Positions 1 to 13,272 of a stretch of 64,000 bases of DNA are shown here, piece after piece; within the stretch, counting starts at the first letter, position 1, and each line of letters starts with the position of its first letter. A program made the translations under genes and the position numbers. This stretch comes from Eutreptiella sp. 'Long Island Sound 2002' (taxonomy: Eukaryota; Euglenozoa; Euglenophyceae; Eutreptiales; Eutreptiaceae): the NCBI GenBank assembly GCA_964036045.1, contig OZ038382.1, positions 140,442,961 through 140,506,960 of the forward strand, in the 5' to 3' direction. The notes beneath the pieces were generated by a model. That model had not been told where the DNA came from, ran no database searches, and was given only the letters and a program-made list of their open reading frames with translations.

Positions 1-520
1 CTACCTTCTTGGACCTATCTGGCAGGTCCTTATTCGAGATGAACCCTATGCATGGAGTTACCAAAAGCGAGCTGGATGTCCGTGGCCAAACAGGAGGACC
101 ATGGCAGGTCACTGTTGCTTTGACTTTAATCTCACTGTCACCGTTGGTGACACTACACCGTGAACAGGCATTAATGTCATCGAGGCCTGCGCATGCAGCA
201 CCATGAGTTAGCTAGATGTCATTGTCAGAATTGCTGTATAAGAGGAGAGGGGGGTGTGAGCTGCAACCATGCTGCTGTGCAACACGAGGTCAGTATGTTG
301 ATCTCATTGGAGGGGAAGGGCTGTGATTCTTTGGGCGATTGAGGCGTCGCAGGGCATGCGGCGGGGGGGGGGGCAGCAATTGGGTGCCCGTTAGTGAAAG
401 TAATAGGTCAGTTAGCTTGCGCACTCACGGCGCCGCCCATGCGGAAATGGGTAGTACACGCATAGCAGCCAGCCATCTGTTGACAATGGTGTAAGATCAT
501 AAACTTCTCTCACTCAACAC
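1..520. other. Gene-free start of window
   Basis: No ORF with coding character is seen. The stretch holds a run of about 13 G near position 362 and otherwise mixed-composition DNA. Short open frames are chance products. Confidence 0.5.
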
Positions 521-2150
521 TACTTGGACACAATGATCGTCAGAATTGCCTTTAAGTGCATGATCTTTCAATGAAAGATACAGAAAGCCAAGAAGCTATT
601 CGTGCCAATGTATTACTACAACCGCCAGCCACCTGCCACCACGTCAAAGTAACACAAGTTGCAGCCAACTCATAGCCGCCGATGACGATCAACACATTGA
701 AGCGCGGCAGACCACTGCATAGCAGTAAGGCCAATCGCCATGAGAAAAGAAAACTCTCTGTATGTGCGCTTGGCCGTCAGCAACCCAACGGGCTGTTGGT
801 TTTGATATCTGAGGCCCCTTAGAATGACACCAGACAACAATTGACCATCGAAAGGATCTTTTGATCAAAAGTACCAATGGTCAGCAGTGCCATTGTAGTA
901 TAGCAGTTTGGAGTTAGGGCCACGATATCAAAGCAATACCAGTTGCAGCAAACCCATATCCGTGGATAACTAATATACATTGAATCCAAACAGACTCCAT
1001 AATGGTAGCAAGACCCAAACCGCTCTGAGAGACGGTCATGTGCTATGTAGGTGGGTAAGTCTAGCACGGGCAGCAGCAACCAGAGAGCGCCGCGGGAAAT
1101 AATGCCAAATCTCCAGGAATAGTACCGGAAATCATTTAAGTAAGCCAAGTGATGTTTTGTTTGAAAATACAGTAACCATAACCCTGGTGGTGCAGATATC
1201 GTGAAGTAGTCGGGGGCCAGCCGCAACAATTTAAAATCAGTTGCAACCAACTCAGAGCCACCGGTAACCAACAGTTCATCGGAACCCCACACCACACCGA
1301 ATGACAACAAGGCGAATATCGCTCTGAGAGAAGAAACCTGGGTATGCAGTTTGGAAACTCCAGCTAGCAGCCCTCAACACCCATAGCACGGTTCGTATTG
1401 ATTCCCCAAGGCTGCCACAAGTATACCAAAAACCGATTTACAATCAGAATTCCGTGACCTTTTGATCCAAAACTGATAGCCAACAGTTTGCTCCTGTAGA
1501 TGTAGCACAAAAGTCGCATGCCACCGTCGAACGTCCAAATGACACGAGTTGCAGCCAACTCACAGCCGCACAAGATGAACACCAAATCGAGCGACACTGG
1601 ACGCCACAAACGTAGTAAGGCTACAATTGCTCTGATAAAAGAACATTGAGCATGTAAGTCGGAAAATGTGGCACGAAGTTATCTGTAGCCAGAGAGGCAT
1701 AGAGCGCCGTAGTTATTGATGCACCCATCAGCAAGAGTAATATTACACACCGGTTGGACGATCAAATTGATCTTTTGATAAGGATGTCAGTAGCCACTAG
1801 CATGATCGTGCAGCTGTAGAAGAGCAGTCCCGAGGCGGTGACCACGAAGTTCAAAGTACCGTCGGCTGAGCCAACTCAGAGCCACGGATATGGAAGAGGA
1901 CAGTGAAAAAAGCAGACCACCCAATACGCCCTGGTGTCATTTTCTTCTGAGAGCAAAACGCTCCAAGTATGTAGATTGCAAACTTTGGCATGGAGCCACC
2001 AGAAGCCAGGTAGCGCCTTGGTTATCGATGACCAGCGCCTCCAAGCGCATAATTTGACAACATGTTGACCACTTATTTTGTAGCGGTTTAGCACAGTGCG
2101 GCGTGTATTGTTTGGTGAGATGGCCCCACCAATGCGTCATACATTGTAAA
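520..2150. repeat. Diverged ~300-bp tandem repeat, about five copies
   Basis: A landmark reading roughly gttgcagccaactcatagcc recurs near 655, 943, 1,241, 1,548 and 1,866, spaced 288-318 bp apart. Each is followed by similar but degraded text (runs such as gatcaacacattgaa, and tagtaaggcc before it). The copies are too diverged to delimit exactly. Minus-strand ORFs of up to 163 codons here run through the repeat and have no recognisable domain. Confidence 0.6.
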
Positions 2151-4770
2151 GAAGGCCCTAACGCCTGGCTCTTGCCATCGTGCAGTCTCTACCGCCTAAT
2201 CCCGATTTTTGAACCTTCTTCCTCGCGACTTGCATTGTCGATGATCTCACCAAAGCTTCCATGCGCTCCAGTTTTGAATTTCCGAATTCCAAAAATATCC
2301 CGCAAGCTTACCCCTTTGGCAACCCTTGGCAGTGTAATCCAAATACGTGGTCCACCAATGAAAATGGGCTCAACTCCATCAATACATGGGAATCATCTAC
2401 AGGGGAAGATATGGTGACAATGTCGGGCACAGGGAAACAGAAGAGAAGTACAAGTCAAGCCCTGTCATAAGATGTGCGATCCTGGAAGACGATGTTGCAT
2501 CCCTACTCCGAGAGTTGATTTACATACCATGCACACTTGAAGTATACGTTTAATTATGGACATGCTAACACAATCTCGATACAACGGCTTAAGAACAGAA
2601 ATTGGTTCACGAAGGTCATGCATGACATAACGACATCAACACGGTCCGTTCGCTGTATGGTAAAACACAAAGGAATCATATACAACACAATGCCATCATT
2701 GCGTCCCTCATGAAGCTTGGGGTCACACGGCCCATCCTCACCCTTTCCCTCATGACGGCAAAATGGAGTAAGAAACATGGGTTCCAAACATGAGAAATGT
2801 CCTCAATGTGGATCAAGCATGCCACCATGACCTGCATGAGCACAAAGTAGGGCATGGCCACATACATGACCTGTTCACCATCATGAGTCATCAATGTGCA
2901 CATATGAAGAACATGCAATTAGGATCACTAAACATGAGTTCGGAGAGTAACCTCACAGCAATGGCAAACACTACCTGTCACCTGACATGTGTGACACATA
3001 TATCATCATAGCCAATCTCTGGGTACTTCACACCGGACGCCGGTTGCCCGTCACTCAGCAATAACATACACAATAGCCAGCAAGTGAATAAGCTTGGCGG
3101 GTTCACTTGCTGCTTGCAAACAGGTCATCAAGAGAGGGTTAGCCTACCAAACCTCATATGCTTCCTACATACTAATTGCTGGGCTCCCTACGGTTAGAGT
3201 GTCGCGAACAAAGGACATGCATAGAGAAGCAACACACAATGCATGTCTCATGCCCTCACATCCTTCGACATGCCGCTCGGCTCCATCACTTTGTGCCTAA
3301 TTGCTTCGGATCCGATGGCATAGGCATACACAAATCAATCTAGCCTATTCGCATTGTTGTGTGACAGCGAACCGAGTCAACACATGCTACTTGGAGAGAG
3401 ATTGGGTAAGGGGATGCCCCTGAAAGCATGTACAGACCTAGACCCGGCCTGCAGAATGAGTGCACAAAGAGAGATATCCCGGGTCGGATGAGCGCACATG
3501 CTTTTTTGCACTGTGCATCCCCTCTATCCCGGGAGTGCTAGGGGCAAAGAGAGAGAGAGAGAGAGAGAGTGCATATCCATGGTGAGATTGTTCCATCCGA
3601 AAGAGATGTAGTCCCCCCTGGAAGACAGATGGTCCCGCCCCTATCCAGGCCTTGAGAGAGATGGTCCCGCCTCAATCCATGCTTGGAGACAGCACCTAGC
3701 CAATCCATGCCCCAAGACACAGACCCTCACCAATCCATGGCGGAAGAGAGTTAACCTCAACAAAAACCAATCCAGTGATCATGCCCATGGAGACAGAGTT
3801 TTGCCTAACAGTGACACAGGAGAGCATTCATGCACTTGGACTCAGAGTCCTAAACCTTGACCGAGGATGATTCCTGTATCTAATTCCACATTCAGTGAAG
3901 TCATGCCCTACTGCCTGCTGACTAGAAAATGATAGTGGATCACCAACCATGTTTGACCAATCATATGAATTCACCGAACGTCACAGCAGTAAGACAGCAC
4001 ACAAGAGGGCAGCAACCAGGGCATAAGTGCAATTCTTCACCTTTAGCATCTTCACCTACTGCACGTGTACACAACATGTTCAACACACACAATCTCAAAA
4101 GATTGACCCTCTTGAATTGCAAAGAAGATCAGGTTGTTGGGACACATATGCAAAGCAAACTAATGATATTCAAAAGAATGAAGACTTGCTTTGCCTTGCG
4201 GAGCAACGACTGAGTTACTTTCTTCCCGCCCGGTGCACCTACCTTAGCCACCTGCAATTCAACTCCTCTTCCACTAGGGCTCCTCCAGCTTCAAGGGAGT
4301 CCTGATCTCCCATACATGCATGCGTGGCAAAGCCGAAGCAAATGCGCCCATTAATGCGTACCAATCCCTTCTTACGGGGCCTGCCGGTGCAGGCGGAGGC
4401 ACCACACCAGGGTTTAGCAAGTTAATACTTCCGGGCCTCCTATCATCCACTGGAGTTGCCCTAGCTTCCGATTCACATCCATTTCAGCAACAGAATAGCA
4501 TCTAACAATATTGGCACCCGTTGGGAAGAATTTTCAGACCATGGGCCTGCATTGAAGAACAGAGAACACGCGCATGACACCAGGAACACGAGAACGGCAG
4601 GCCTGGTCTGAACCAGAAACCTCTGATTCTCCTGCCTGTGGACTATAAACACTATAAATTTGGAATTCCCCTGAAATTGTACCCAAAACCGCTGAAAGCG
4701 CTGAAATCGCTGAAGTGTATGATAGAGTGCAGCCAAATCGGATCTGAACCGGCCTCACCCCCCTTCCCAG
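2151..4770. other. Gene-poor spacer with GA microsatellite
   Basis: No supported gene. It contains a GA dinucleotide tract at about 3,549-3,570, followed by a loose ~40-bp minisatellite to about 3,740 in which variants of ccaatccatg plus gagaga recur. The ORFs of 60-104 codons here have no domain or codon signature that I recognise. Confidence 0.5.
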
Positions 4771-4886
4771 AGCATTGTCACCTGCTTGGAGAGACATAAA
4801 GAGAACCGGTGGTTGCCAGTTGATCTCGTGGCACTTCCCCCACTGTGGGAGGGTACCACATACACCGTGGCCACCAGCCAAAGTAA

Positions 4887-5235
4887 TCACGTATGATTTT
4901 ACCGGAACCGGACCCCAAAAATCCCGACACGGCCGCGAATCTGTAGGTTTCAGAAACAACAGGAACTTGGTGCAATTTCGCTGAAGGAAAGTGCCGGACT
5001 GCGTCCTATGACTTTGCGGGAAGCCAAAAGTCAGTTCATCCGGGCTGTTCAATCAAGTTGATAATACTCTTGCCTAGGTTTCATCCTCCTGCTGCACCGG
5101 TGCTGCCGGCACCTGCATATCATGCAAGGGTGTGCCCGGCACTCCGCTCAGATGTCACAACTCTCCAGCCAGGACTACATTTGGGCCTCCACAAAGCACT
5201 GCATTACACTGCTCCGAGATTTTCATGGCAAAGTG
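4887..5235. mobile_element. Possible truncated relative of the 11-kb TIR element
   Basis: Inside an array copy, just after gtaat, the text CACGTATGATTTTAC appears. It matches the terminus of the 11-kb element (CACCTATGATTTTAGC) at all but two positions. About 350 bp of non-array sequence follows before the array resumes at tcagggggaggtagg near 5,238. No matching right terminus is present, so this would be a truncated or deleted copy. A chance match within 15 bp cannot be excluded. Confidence 0.4.
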
Positions 5236-6104
5236 ATGGTCAGGGGGAGGTAGGATCAGAACTCACAAAACTCAGGTCCCTCCCGTCACCACTAAATCTA
5301 AAGGCATAGGCTCGGCGGATCAAAGATAGACAAAAGCAACGTCGATGAGTAGTCTACATATAAGACCACGAACAGGTATATGATGCTCGCCATGACCAGC
5401 AATAACCCCTTGCTCGACCCGCACTCCAAGCAACAGACTTGAGAGCATTGGATCACTTCCAGGTATTATTCGCACTGGTGAGAGGGAGATGACACTGCAC
5501 AATTACAATCTTACGCACGAGCAATGAACAATGGAGAACGTTTTTTGTGAACTTTTTTGAAACTTTTTGGTTTCGATTATTTTGTTTTTTTGGGAACCAG
5601 TATTCCGAAACCGGTCCCAGACGCGAGATGAGCTCACACCAACATTGTCATCGCATCCAGCTTGCAAAAATGTGGTCGTCGATCAGGTCCGAATGTCTCA
5701 AGGTGCCCGGAATGTGGAGAATTGCAAAACTCAATGTTCTAGTAAAAATAGTAGCATTTATTACTAAAAATAGCAGATACCAAAAACTGAAATGTCCGAA
5801 TCAAGGGACCCCGGAGAGAAACAGACCTCACTGATGCAACCGTGACACCTATCGAGGGGCTGCAGATTGAGACAGGATGCAAAACGGGGCCGGTGGGAAC
5901 GAGTTCTACAAATAGAAATTTTGCTAGTAAAAAAAGAACACGTGTGCTGAAAATAGAACGTGGTGTATTCAAAACTAAAATTGCACTTGGGAGGGAATCA
6001 GAGCATTGTCACCTGCTCGGAAAGACACAAAGAAGACAGGGGGATCCCGGTTGTTCCCCTGGCCCTTCCCCCACTGTGGGAGGTTACCACATACACCGTG
6101 GCCC

Positions 6105-6870
6105 TTAGCCGGCCGCAACAGGGACACATTTGTACCCGGGTAGTTCAAAAAATGAACAGAAAAATATGGTTGGTAAATCCTACCAAATACCCATTTTTTT
6201 GTCAACGATTGTTCGAAGCGGGAATGGGTCTCAAAAAAGTCAGTTTTTCAACAAGGCTGTACAAAAGGGGTGCCCTTTCACACTTGTTCATCAGGGATTT
6301 GGAGGCCTATCAATCCAAAAATCATTTTTGCGGGAAAATGGAGCTACTTACCACCATTTTGGATTGCGATGCCTCGCAATACACTCAATTGGAATGTGTA
6401 AAAGCACCCCGTTTCACCAATATGTCGTTGCTGCTCAGTGCAGCTATCAATCTACATAGGTGTATTTATCAATATGCATTTTGAAAATCAGGGGTACAAT
6501 AGCCAAATTACCCAGTTTGGAATGCGAGGCCTCGCATTCCAATTCAGCATGTGAGTAATTCAAGGGACTTACCTCCATATTCAATTTGGATTGCAAGGCC
6601 TCGCAAAACAAAATGAAAATGGCGTCATTTACCTACATTTGTCAATCGATGAGCATGAAAAGGGTTAAAGAAACATCACATCAAAACGTTCTGAGGTACG
6701 AACGTAAAAAAGATGGGAACCGGACTCAAAGTACCCATGATTCCGGGCCTCTACCAGAAAAATATAGGTAATTTGTCAAATGCAGCATCTGCTGTTTCTT
6801 GGCGGAGAACAGGCATTTTTGGGGGTAATTGGAACAAAAACCTGACTGCTTAAGTTTTCCCTCGGCTCAG
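6105..6870. other. Non-array segment with three GC-core palindromes
   Basis: This AT-rich segment replaces the expected array text. Three similar palindromic sites lie in it: 6,363-6,380 (ATTGCGA/TCGCAAT arms), 6,519-6,540 (a perfect 22-bp palindrome centred on AGGCCT) and 6,590-6,605. Each is preceded by tttgga. The same core, GCGAGGCCTCGC, recurs in the 44.6-46.3-kb transposon. A 174-codon ORF spans part of it on the plus strand but has no recognisable domain. Confidence 0.55.
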
Positions 6871-9478
6871 TAAGACATAAAGAGGACGGGAGGATCCCGG
6901 TTGTTGCCCTGGCACTTCTGCCACCGTGGGAGCATAGCACATATACCGAGGCCATCTGCACAGGTAATCAGGGGGAGGTAGGATAGGAACTGAAAACAAT
7001 GAGATCCCGCAAGTCACCACTAAACCCAAAGGCATAGGCTCGGCGGATCAAAGATACACAAAAGCAACGCCCTGGACTAGTCTACATATAAGACCACAAA
7101 CAGGTACATGATGCTCGCCATGACCAGTATTAATCCCTTGCTCGACCCGCAGTCCCACCAACAGACTTGAGAGCGTTGGATCACTTCCAGGTAATATTGG
7201 CACTCGTGGGAGGGAGATGACACTGCACTATGACAAGCGTACACACAAACAACGAACAATGAAGAACTTTGTTTTTAACCTTTTGTTTTCAAATAATTAT
7301 TTTATTTGGGGGGGTCCAGTATCCAGGCACCAGATGAGCTCGAACCAATTTTGCCGTCGCTTTTGGTTTGCGATAATATCTTGATGGATGCGGTTGGAAT
7401 GTCCCAAGATGCCCAGAATGCGGAGAAATAAGAAAAACAAGTTCTACTAAAGGTACTAGCATTTGTTAATAAAAAAAGCACATGCGAAATACTGAAATCT
7501 CCAAACTGAGGGACCCTGCAGGGAAACAGACCTCAGCAGTGTAACCGTGACACCTACCGCGTGGCTGCGGGGTGAACTCAAATGCGACACCGGGCTGGTG
7601 GGAAAAAGTTCTAAAAGTACAAAATTTGCTACTAAAAACAGATAAAGTGTGCTAAAAATAGAACGTGCTGTACTACAAATGAGAGTAGCACTTTCGCGGG
7701 GGAATCAGAGCATTGTCACCTGCTCAGGAAGACATAAAGAGCACCGGAGGAACCCGGTTGTTCCCCCATTGTCGGAGGGTACAGCATACTCCTTGGCCAT
7801 CTGCCTAAGTAATCAGGGGGAGGTAGGATAGGAACTGAAAAGAATGAGGTACCCAAAGTCACCATTACACCTACAGGCATAGGCTCGGCAACCAGCATTA
7901 ACCCCTTGCTCGACCCGCACTCCCACCAACAGACTTTAGAGCACTCGATCACTTCGAGGCGATATTAACACTCGTGGGAGGGAGATGACACTGCACGATG
8001 ACAAGCGTACACACGAACAATGAAGAATGTAAAAGGGTTTTTTTTGAACTTTTTGTTTTTGAATATTTTTCGGTTTTTTTGGGTCCAGTATTCGGAATCT
8101 GGTTCCAAGGTTAGCTCAAACAGACGTCGCCATCGTGTCCGGCTTGCGAAAATATGGTCGTGGATCCGGTCAGAACTTCTGTAGGTGCCCACAATGCGGA
8201 GACATGAGGAACAAAACGTAATATACAAAATAGTAACATTTGTTACTAAAGGTAGCAGATGCAAAAAACTGAAATCTCCTAACTGAGGGACCCTGGAGGG
8301 AAAAGGACCTCACCCCTGCAACGGTGACACCTATCGGGTGGCTGTAGATTCAGATGAAATGCCAAACTGGGCCGTTGGGACCGAGTTCTCAAAACAGAAA
8401 ATGTGCTACTAAAAAAAGAACAGTTGTGCTGAAAATAGAACGTGCTGTGCCAAAAATGGAACTAGCACTTGTGGGGGTATTAGGACCATTGTCACCTGCT
8501 CCGAAAGACGCAAAGAGGACGGGAGGATCCCGGTCGCTCTCCTGGCACTTGCACCACTGTTGGAGGGTACCACATACACTGTGGCCCCATGCCCGGGTAA
8601 TCAGGGGAAGGTAGGATGGGAAGTGAAAAGAATGAGGTCCCTCCAGTCACCACTAAACCTAAAGGCATAGGCTCGGCGGATAAAAGATAGACAAAAGCAG
8701 CGCCGTCCACTAGTCTGCATATAGAACCACGAAGAGGTATTTGATGCTCGCGATGACCAGCATTAACCCCTTGCTCAACCAGCACTCCTACCAAAAGACT
8801 TGAGAGCATTCGATCACTTCCAGGCGATGTTGGCACTCGTGGCAGGGAGATGACACTGCACCATGACAAGCGTACAGACGAACAACGGACAATTGAGAGG
8901 GTTTTTTTTGAACTTTTTGATTTCGAATATTTTTGGGTTTTTTTGGCATTCAGTATTCCACATCCGGTTCCAGGCGCAAGAGAAGCTCAAACAGTCATTG
9001 CCATCGCGTCCGCCTTGCAACAAAGTTCTTGTTGACCCGGTCGGAATGGTTGAAGGTGCGCACAATGCTAAGAAATGAGGAACAAATGTTGCAGTAAAAA
9101 CAGCAGCATTTGTTAATAAAAATAGCACATGCAAAAAACTGAAATATCCAAACTGGAGGACCTTGGAGGGAAACGGAACTCACGAATGCAACGGTGACAC
9201 CTATGGGGTGGCTGCGGGTTCAGACCCAATACGAAACAGGGCCAGTGGGTACAAGTGCCCAAAATAGAAATTTTGCTATGAGAAATCGAACAAGTTTGCT
9301 GAAAATAGAACGTGGCGGTTAAAACTGAAATACCACGTGGGGAGGGAATCAGAGCCTTGTTACCTGCTCGGAAAGACATAAGGAGGACGAGAGGATCCCG
9401 GTTGTTGCCCTGGCACTTCTGCCACTGTGAAAGGGTACCACATATACTGTGGCCATCTGCACAGGTAATCAGGGGGAG

Positions 9479-9495
9479 CACCTATGATTTTAGCA
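9479..9495 (+). repeat. Left terminal inverted repeat of the 11-kb element
   Basis: CACCTATGATTTTAGCA is a 17/17 match to the reverse complement of 20,504-20,520. It abuts array sequence at 9,478. Confidence 0.85.
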
Positions 9496-9879
9496 AATGT
9501 TTTATCCGAAAATTCAAAATCATGCCTTTCAAGAACCGCAATATCAAATTATACACAGTAGTACTGTTGGTTTTATGTTTTCTCAAACTTTTGACAAAAT
9601 TATGCTGTCGCTGAACCTGGAGCTGCAGATAAACTGTCAACAACTGCCGCGTACGCGAGTTTCAGACTCCCGAGCGCCGTGCGCAATAGAAAACCGCCAA
9701 AAAGTCCACTTTTTTCGCAGCTGGAAGCAAAACAAAGGCATGAGCGTGTCCACGAGATCAATACCTTGCTGCTGACCCAAAAAGGTCCAGATTGGCAGGC
9801 ACAGATGTTCAGAAATTCACACTTTTCAGGCCAAAAACCACTTTTTTCATGGTTTCAGGGTCTATCTATGGAGGCCATG

Positions 9880-9990
9880 TAGAGGGCCTTACAGGGCTGT
9901 AAGAGGTGGCATAGAGGTGATATATGAACAAACTGTCATCACCATTGGTAGGAGCTTACATGACAAGCAGTGTTTTGCCTTTATTCTAGG
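9880..9990. other. Spacer between left TIR region and satellite
   Basis: From the TIR to about 9,990 I see no gene. The 9,497-9,882 stretch has overlapping ORFs of up to 100 codons without a recognisable domain. Confidence 0.35.
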
Positions 9991-11760
9991 CTATTCATCC
10001 CTTGTCATGCACCATGGGGCCCAATATCCATATGGTTCATAGGTAGGGCTTTGATCACCTATCACCGTCCACACACATGTTTAGGGCTTGGTTCCGTATT
10101 GTATGCATTTGAATGATAAGCACTACATAAAATATGATGCTATGTGTATCAGAATGGGATGAACGTTGAACATTTGAGGGGTTTTTGGCCCTGGTTTGCA
10201 CCGTTTGTGGTCGATTTCCATATGGTTCATAGGTAGGCTTTTGCGTGCCTATCACCGTCCACACACATGTTTGGGGCTTATGTTGTTATTGTAAGCATTT
10301 GTATGATATGTGGCACATATAATATGATAGTATGTGCAAGGAAATGGGATGAACGATGAATATTTGACGTGTTTTTGGCCCTATTTTGCACCGTGTGTGG
10401 TCCAATATCCATATCGTTCATAGGTAGGGTTTTGATCACGTATCACCGTCGGCACACATGTTTGGGACTTGGGTTGGTATGTTATGCACTTGAATGATAT
10501 AAAACTACATAACATATGATGGTATGTGAATAAGAATGGGATGAACGATGAACATTTGAGGTGTTTTTGGCCCTATTTTGCACCGTTTGTGGTCCATTTC
10601 CATATGGTTCATAGGTAGGCTTTTGCGTGCCTATCACTGTCCACACACATGTTTGGGGCTTGGGTTGTTATTGTAAGCATTTGTATGATAAGTGCTACAT
10701 ATAATATGATAGTATGTGCACAAGAATGGGATGACTGATGATCATTTGATGTGTTTTTGGCCCTATTCTGCACCGTTTGTGATCCAATATCAATATGGTT
10801 CACAGGTAGGGCTTTGATCACCTATGATCCTCTACTCACATGTTTGGGGCTTGGCTTGGTATTGTATGCATTTGAACGATAATAACTACATAAAACATGA
10901 TAGTATGTGCACAAGAATGGGATGAACGATGAACATTTGAGGGGTTCTTGGCCCTATTTTGCACCGTTTGTGGTCCATTTCCATATGGTTCATAGGTGGG
11001 CTTTTGCGTGCCTATCACCGTCCACACACATTTGTGGGGCTTAGGTTGTTATTGTAAGCATTTGTATGATAGGTGCTACATAAAATATGATAGTATGTGC
11101 ACAGGAATGGGATGAGTGATGAACATTTGATGTGTTTTTGGCCCTATTCTGCACCGTTTGTGATCCAATATCCATATGGTTCATAGGTAGGGTTTTGATC
11201 ACCGATCACCGTCCACACACATGTTTGGGTCTTGGGTTGGTATTGTATTCATTTGAAGGATAATAACTACATAAAATATGATAGTATGTGCATGAGAATG
11301 GGATGTACGAGGAACATTTGAGGTGTTTTTGGCCTTATTTTGCACCATTTGTGGTCAATTTCCATACGGTTCATAGGTAGGCTTTTGCGTGCCTATCACC
11401 GTCCACACACATGTTTGGGGCTTAGGTTGTTATTGTAAGCATTTGTATGATGGGTGCTACATATGATATGATAGTATGTGCAAGGAAATGGGATGAACGA
11501 TGAATATTTGAGGTGTTTTTGGCCGTATTTTGCACCGTTTGTGGTCCATTTCCATCTGGTTCATAGATAAGCTTTTGCGTGCCTATCACCGTGCACACAC
11601 ATGTTTGGGGCCTAGGATGGTATTGTAAGCATTCGAATGCTGAGTAAGAAAAAAAATATGATACTACGGGCACAAGCATGGGATGAACAATGTAGTCCTG
11701 AGGTGTTTTTGGCCCATTTTTGCACCTTTTGTGGTCCATATCCACGTTGGACAAGTATTG
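9990..11760. repeat. 190-bp satellite in alternating A/B order, about nine units
   Basis: The phrase gtttttggcc recurs at 10,181, 10,371, 10,563, 10,753, 10,944 (variant), 11,134, 11,324, 11,514 and 11,704, a period of 190-192 bp. Two unit types alternate: type A has gttttgatcacctatcacc and type B has cttttgcgtgcctatcacc. The order is A B A B A B A B B, so the higher-order unit is a ~380-bp dimer with one terminal break. Minus-strand ORFs in the block are by-products of the repeat. Confidence 0.92.
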
Positions 11761-12033
11761 CAAATTTCTGGTCATACCTGACGTTGTTCCACACCATGCC
11801 CTTGTTGCGTGCTTTGTGTGCTAAGAGGAGGTATTTCCTTTGTATTACGCCTTCCCGGGTAAGGTGAGCGAAGGGTGAAAAGACGGTGATCGAACATGAG
11901 ATTGCTCCACACCACGTATTCTAATATACAACGATTGTCTTACTGCCTTCATTCCCTTGTTGCGTGCTTTTTGTGCCAAGGGCTAAGCAATGGCTCCTTC
12001 CAAGAAGAAAAAAGGTGGTGATTCTAAAGCCTG

Positions 12034-12630
12034 ACATGCCAGCCTTGGTGCCTGCCGATTGTCATATAGGCAAGGGGGACGTGGAAGAAGGGGCGGAACA
12101 AGGAGAAGGCGGAGCATGGGAAAATTGGGAAAATTTGGACCGGGAGCTAGAAAGGCTCCTTGCAGGGCATTGTGTTAAGGAAGACCAAAGTGTTGAAGTC
12201 GGGACATTCAATTACATCAATTGTGGCGTGTCCACCAATGTGCAAACCGGTGAAAAGCGGGTCTTGCTTTGGTACGGAATGCTGATTATACCGAAAAAAA
12301 TACCGGAACCAAACAAGAACGTCCTATGCATGAGGTGCCAAATAATTACTTCTATTGATTCAAACGCGCTGACGTCTTCTCAACCTTTCCTCCTGGATTG
12401 CCCGCCTTCTTCAAGGATGGGTGTGACGTCCTGAGTGATGGGACATCCGACTACGGCGAGGCACCTTCTGATGAGAGCTCGGAAAACGAAAGTAGTGATG
12501 ATGAGGACGATGGTGACGATGTTGCGAACTCGGAGGATGGCGCAAGTAGCACACCCAAAGCCAAAAAGGAAAAGAAGACGAAAACTAAACCAAAGCCCCC
12601 GAAAGTTGAGGAAGTATACCAAAAAGAGTA
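12034..12630 (+). pseudogene. N-terminal coding part: acidic region plus Lys-rich linker
   Basis: Two frames share this stretch. From 12,034 one frame reads MPALVPADCHIGKGD and continues through a Glu-rich segment and a possible Cys pair (CMRCQ) to 12,434. From about 12,371 another frame encodes a very acidic Ser/Asp/Glu segment followed by a Lys/Pro-rich stretch ending at 12,631. A splice or a frame slip must join them; no clean acceptor was found. The composition suggests a disordered nuclear protein region. An alternative start is the ATG at 11,990, but that frame closes after 14 codons. Confidence 0.45.
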
Positions 12631-12871
12631 GGTCTCTTGATGTGTCTGAGGAGGCGTTGGCATCAAGAAAGGCCGAAGGAACTGACCATATGACGCGTAT
12701 GGAGCTGCCTAAGCAGGCAAGTGCTTACTCAAAACATTATTTGATCAAACTCCGCGAGGTCCTGTGTGTTAGCGGTATGAGTTCCAAAACGATACCAGAG
12801 ATTCTTCGAGCGCTTGGGGACAGAAGTAAGAGTGGAGGCTTCACAATCCAAAAGCTGTTTCCGCCGCACAA
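12630..12871 (+). pseudogene. Exon ending in a GTGAGC donor
   Basis: The frame reads SRSLDVSEEALASRKAEG and continues to KLFPPHKPQ, where a strong donor (GTGAGC) follows at about 12,873. The segment is mixed hydrophobic/charged and coding-like. It includes a possible helical region (HYLIKLREVL) that could be a small DNA-binding or dimerisation domain; this is inference only. Confidence 0.45.
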
Positions 12872-13084
12872 GCCGCAAGTGAGCTTCAAAACCGTGGACA
12901 TATCAATGAGCAGGGTTGGACACGCATCTATTGCTGTTCAATGCTTGCTGCTGTTGTTGCTTGCGGTTCGCCCATTTGTGGTTTCACGGTTACCACATTT
13001 GGACATGCATTGATTGGACACGCTTCATAGGCCAACAGTTCGGTGCTTTGTGTAACTTCTTGTCACTCAGGTTGAGAAGCCAAG

Positions 13085-13192
13085 AAATGCAGAGAACCCC
13101 ACCACAAAGCAAGACAAAGGCCAGAGCAATGGGGAGTGTAGTGGTAATGGACGGGAGCAAATGCAGGCAGATGAGGAAGGACGGCGAAAAGT
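13085..13192 (+). pseudogene. Small exon preceding the duplicated exon array
   Basis: After an AAG acceptor the frame encodes NAENPTTKQDKGQSNG and ends in EEGRRK before a GTACCC donor near 13,193. The composition is charged and Gln-rich, like the array exons that follow. It is flanked by an ~80-bp intron ending in TTACCAG at 13,272. Confidence 0.5.
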
Positions 13193-13272
13193 ACCCTTCA
13201 AATTTTTTCAACTGTTGTTCATTTCGCGCATACCTATCAAACTTTAGGTTTGACGTTTTCGCATGTTACCAG

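Larger units (their letters stand above)
4771..9478. repeat. Tandem array A of ~780-870-bp repeats
   Basis: The landmark cattgtcacctgctc recurs near 4,773, 6,003, 7,710, 8,489 and 9,357, with a degraded copy near 6,870. Other conserved blocks follow in the same order each time: gtaatcagggggaggtagg, aaaggcataggctcggcgg, catgatgctcgccatgacc, gggagggagatgacactgca, a T-rich stretch and tttgttactaaa. One copy (near 7,885) lacks the segment between ggctcggc and accagcattaacccc; a copy in array B (near 21,460) shares that deletion, so copies have been shuffled or co-amplified. The array stops at 9,478 and resumes at 20,521, after an 11-kb insertion. No coding role is evident. Confidence 0.9.
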
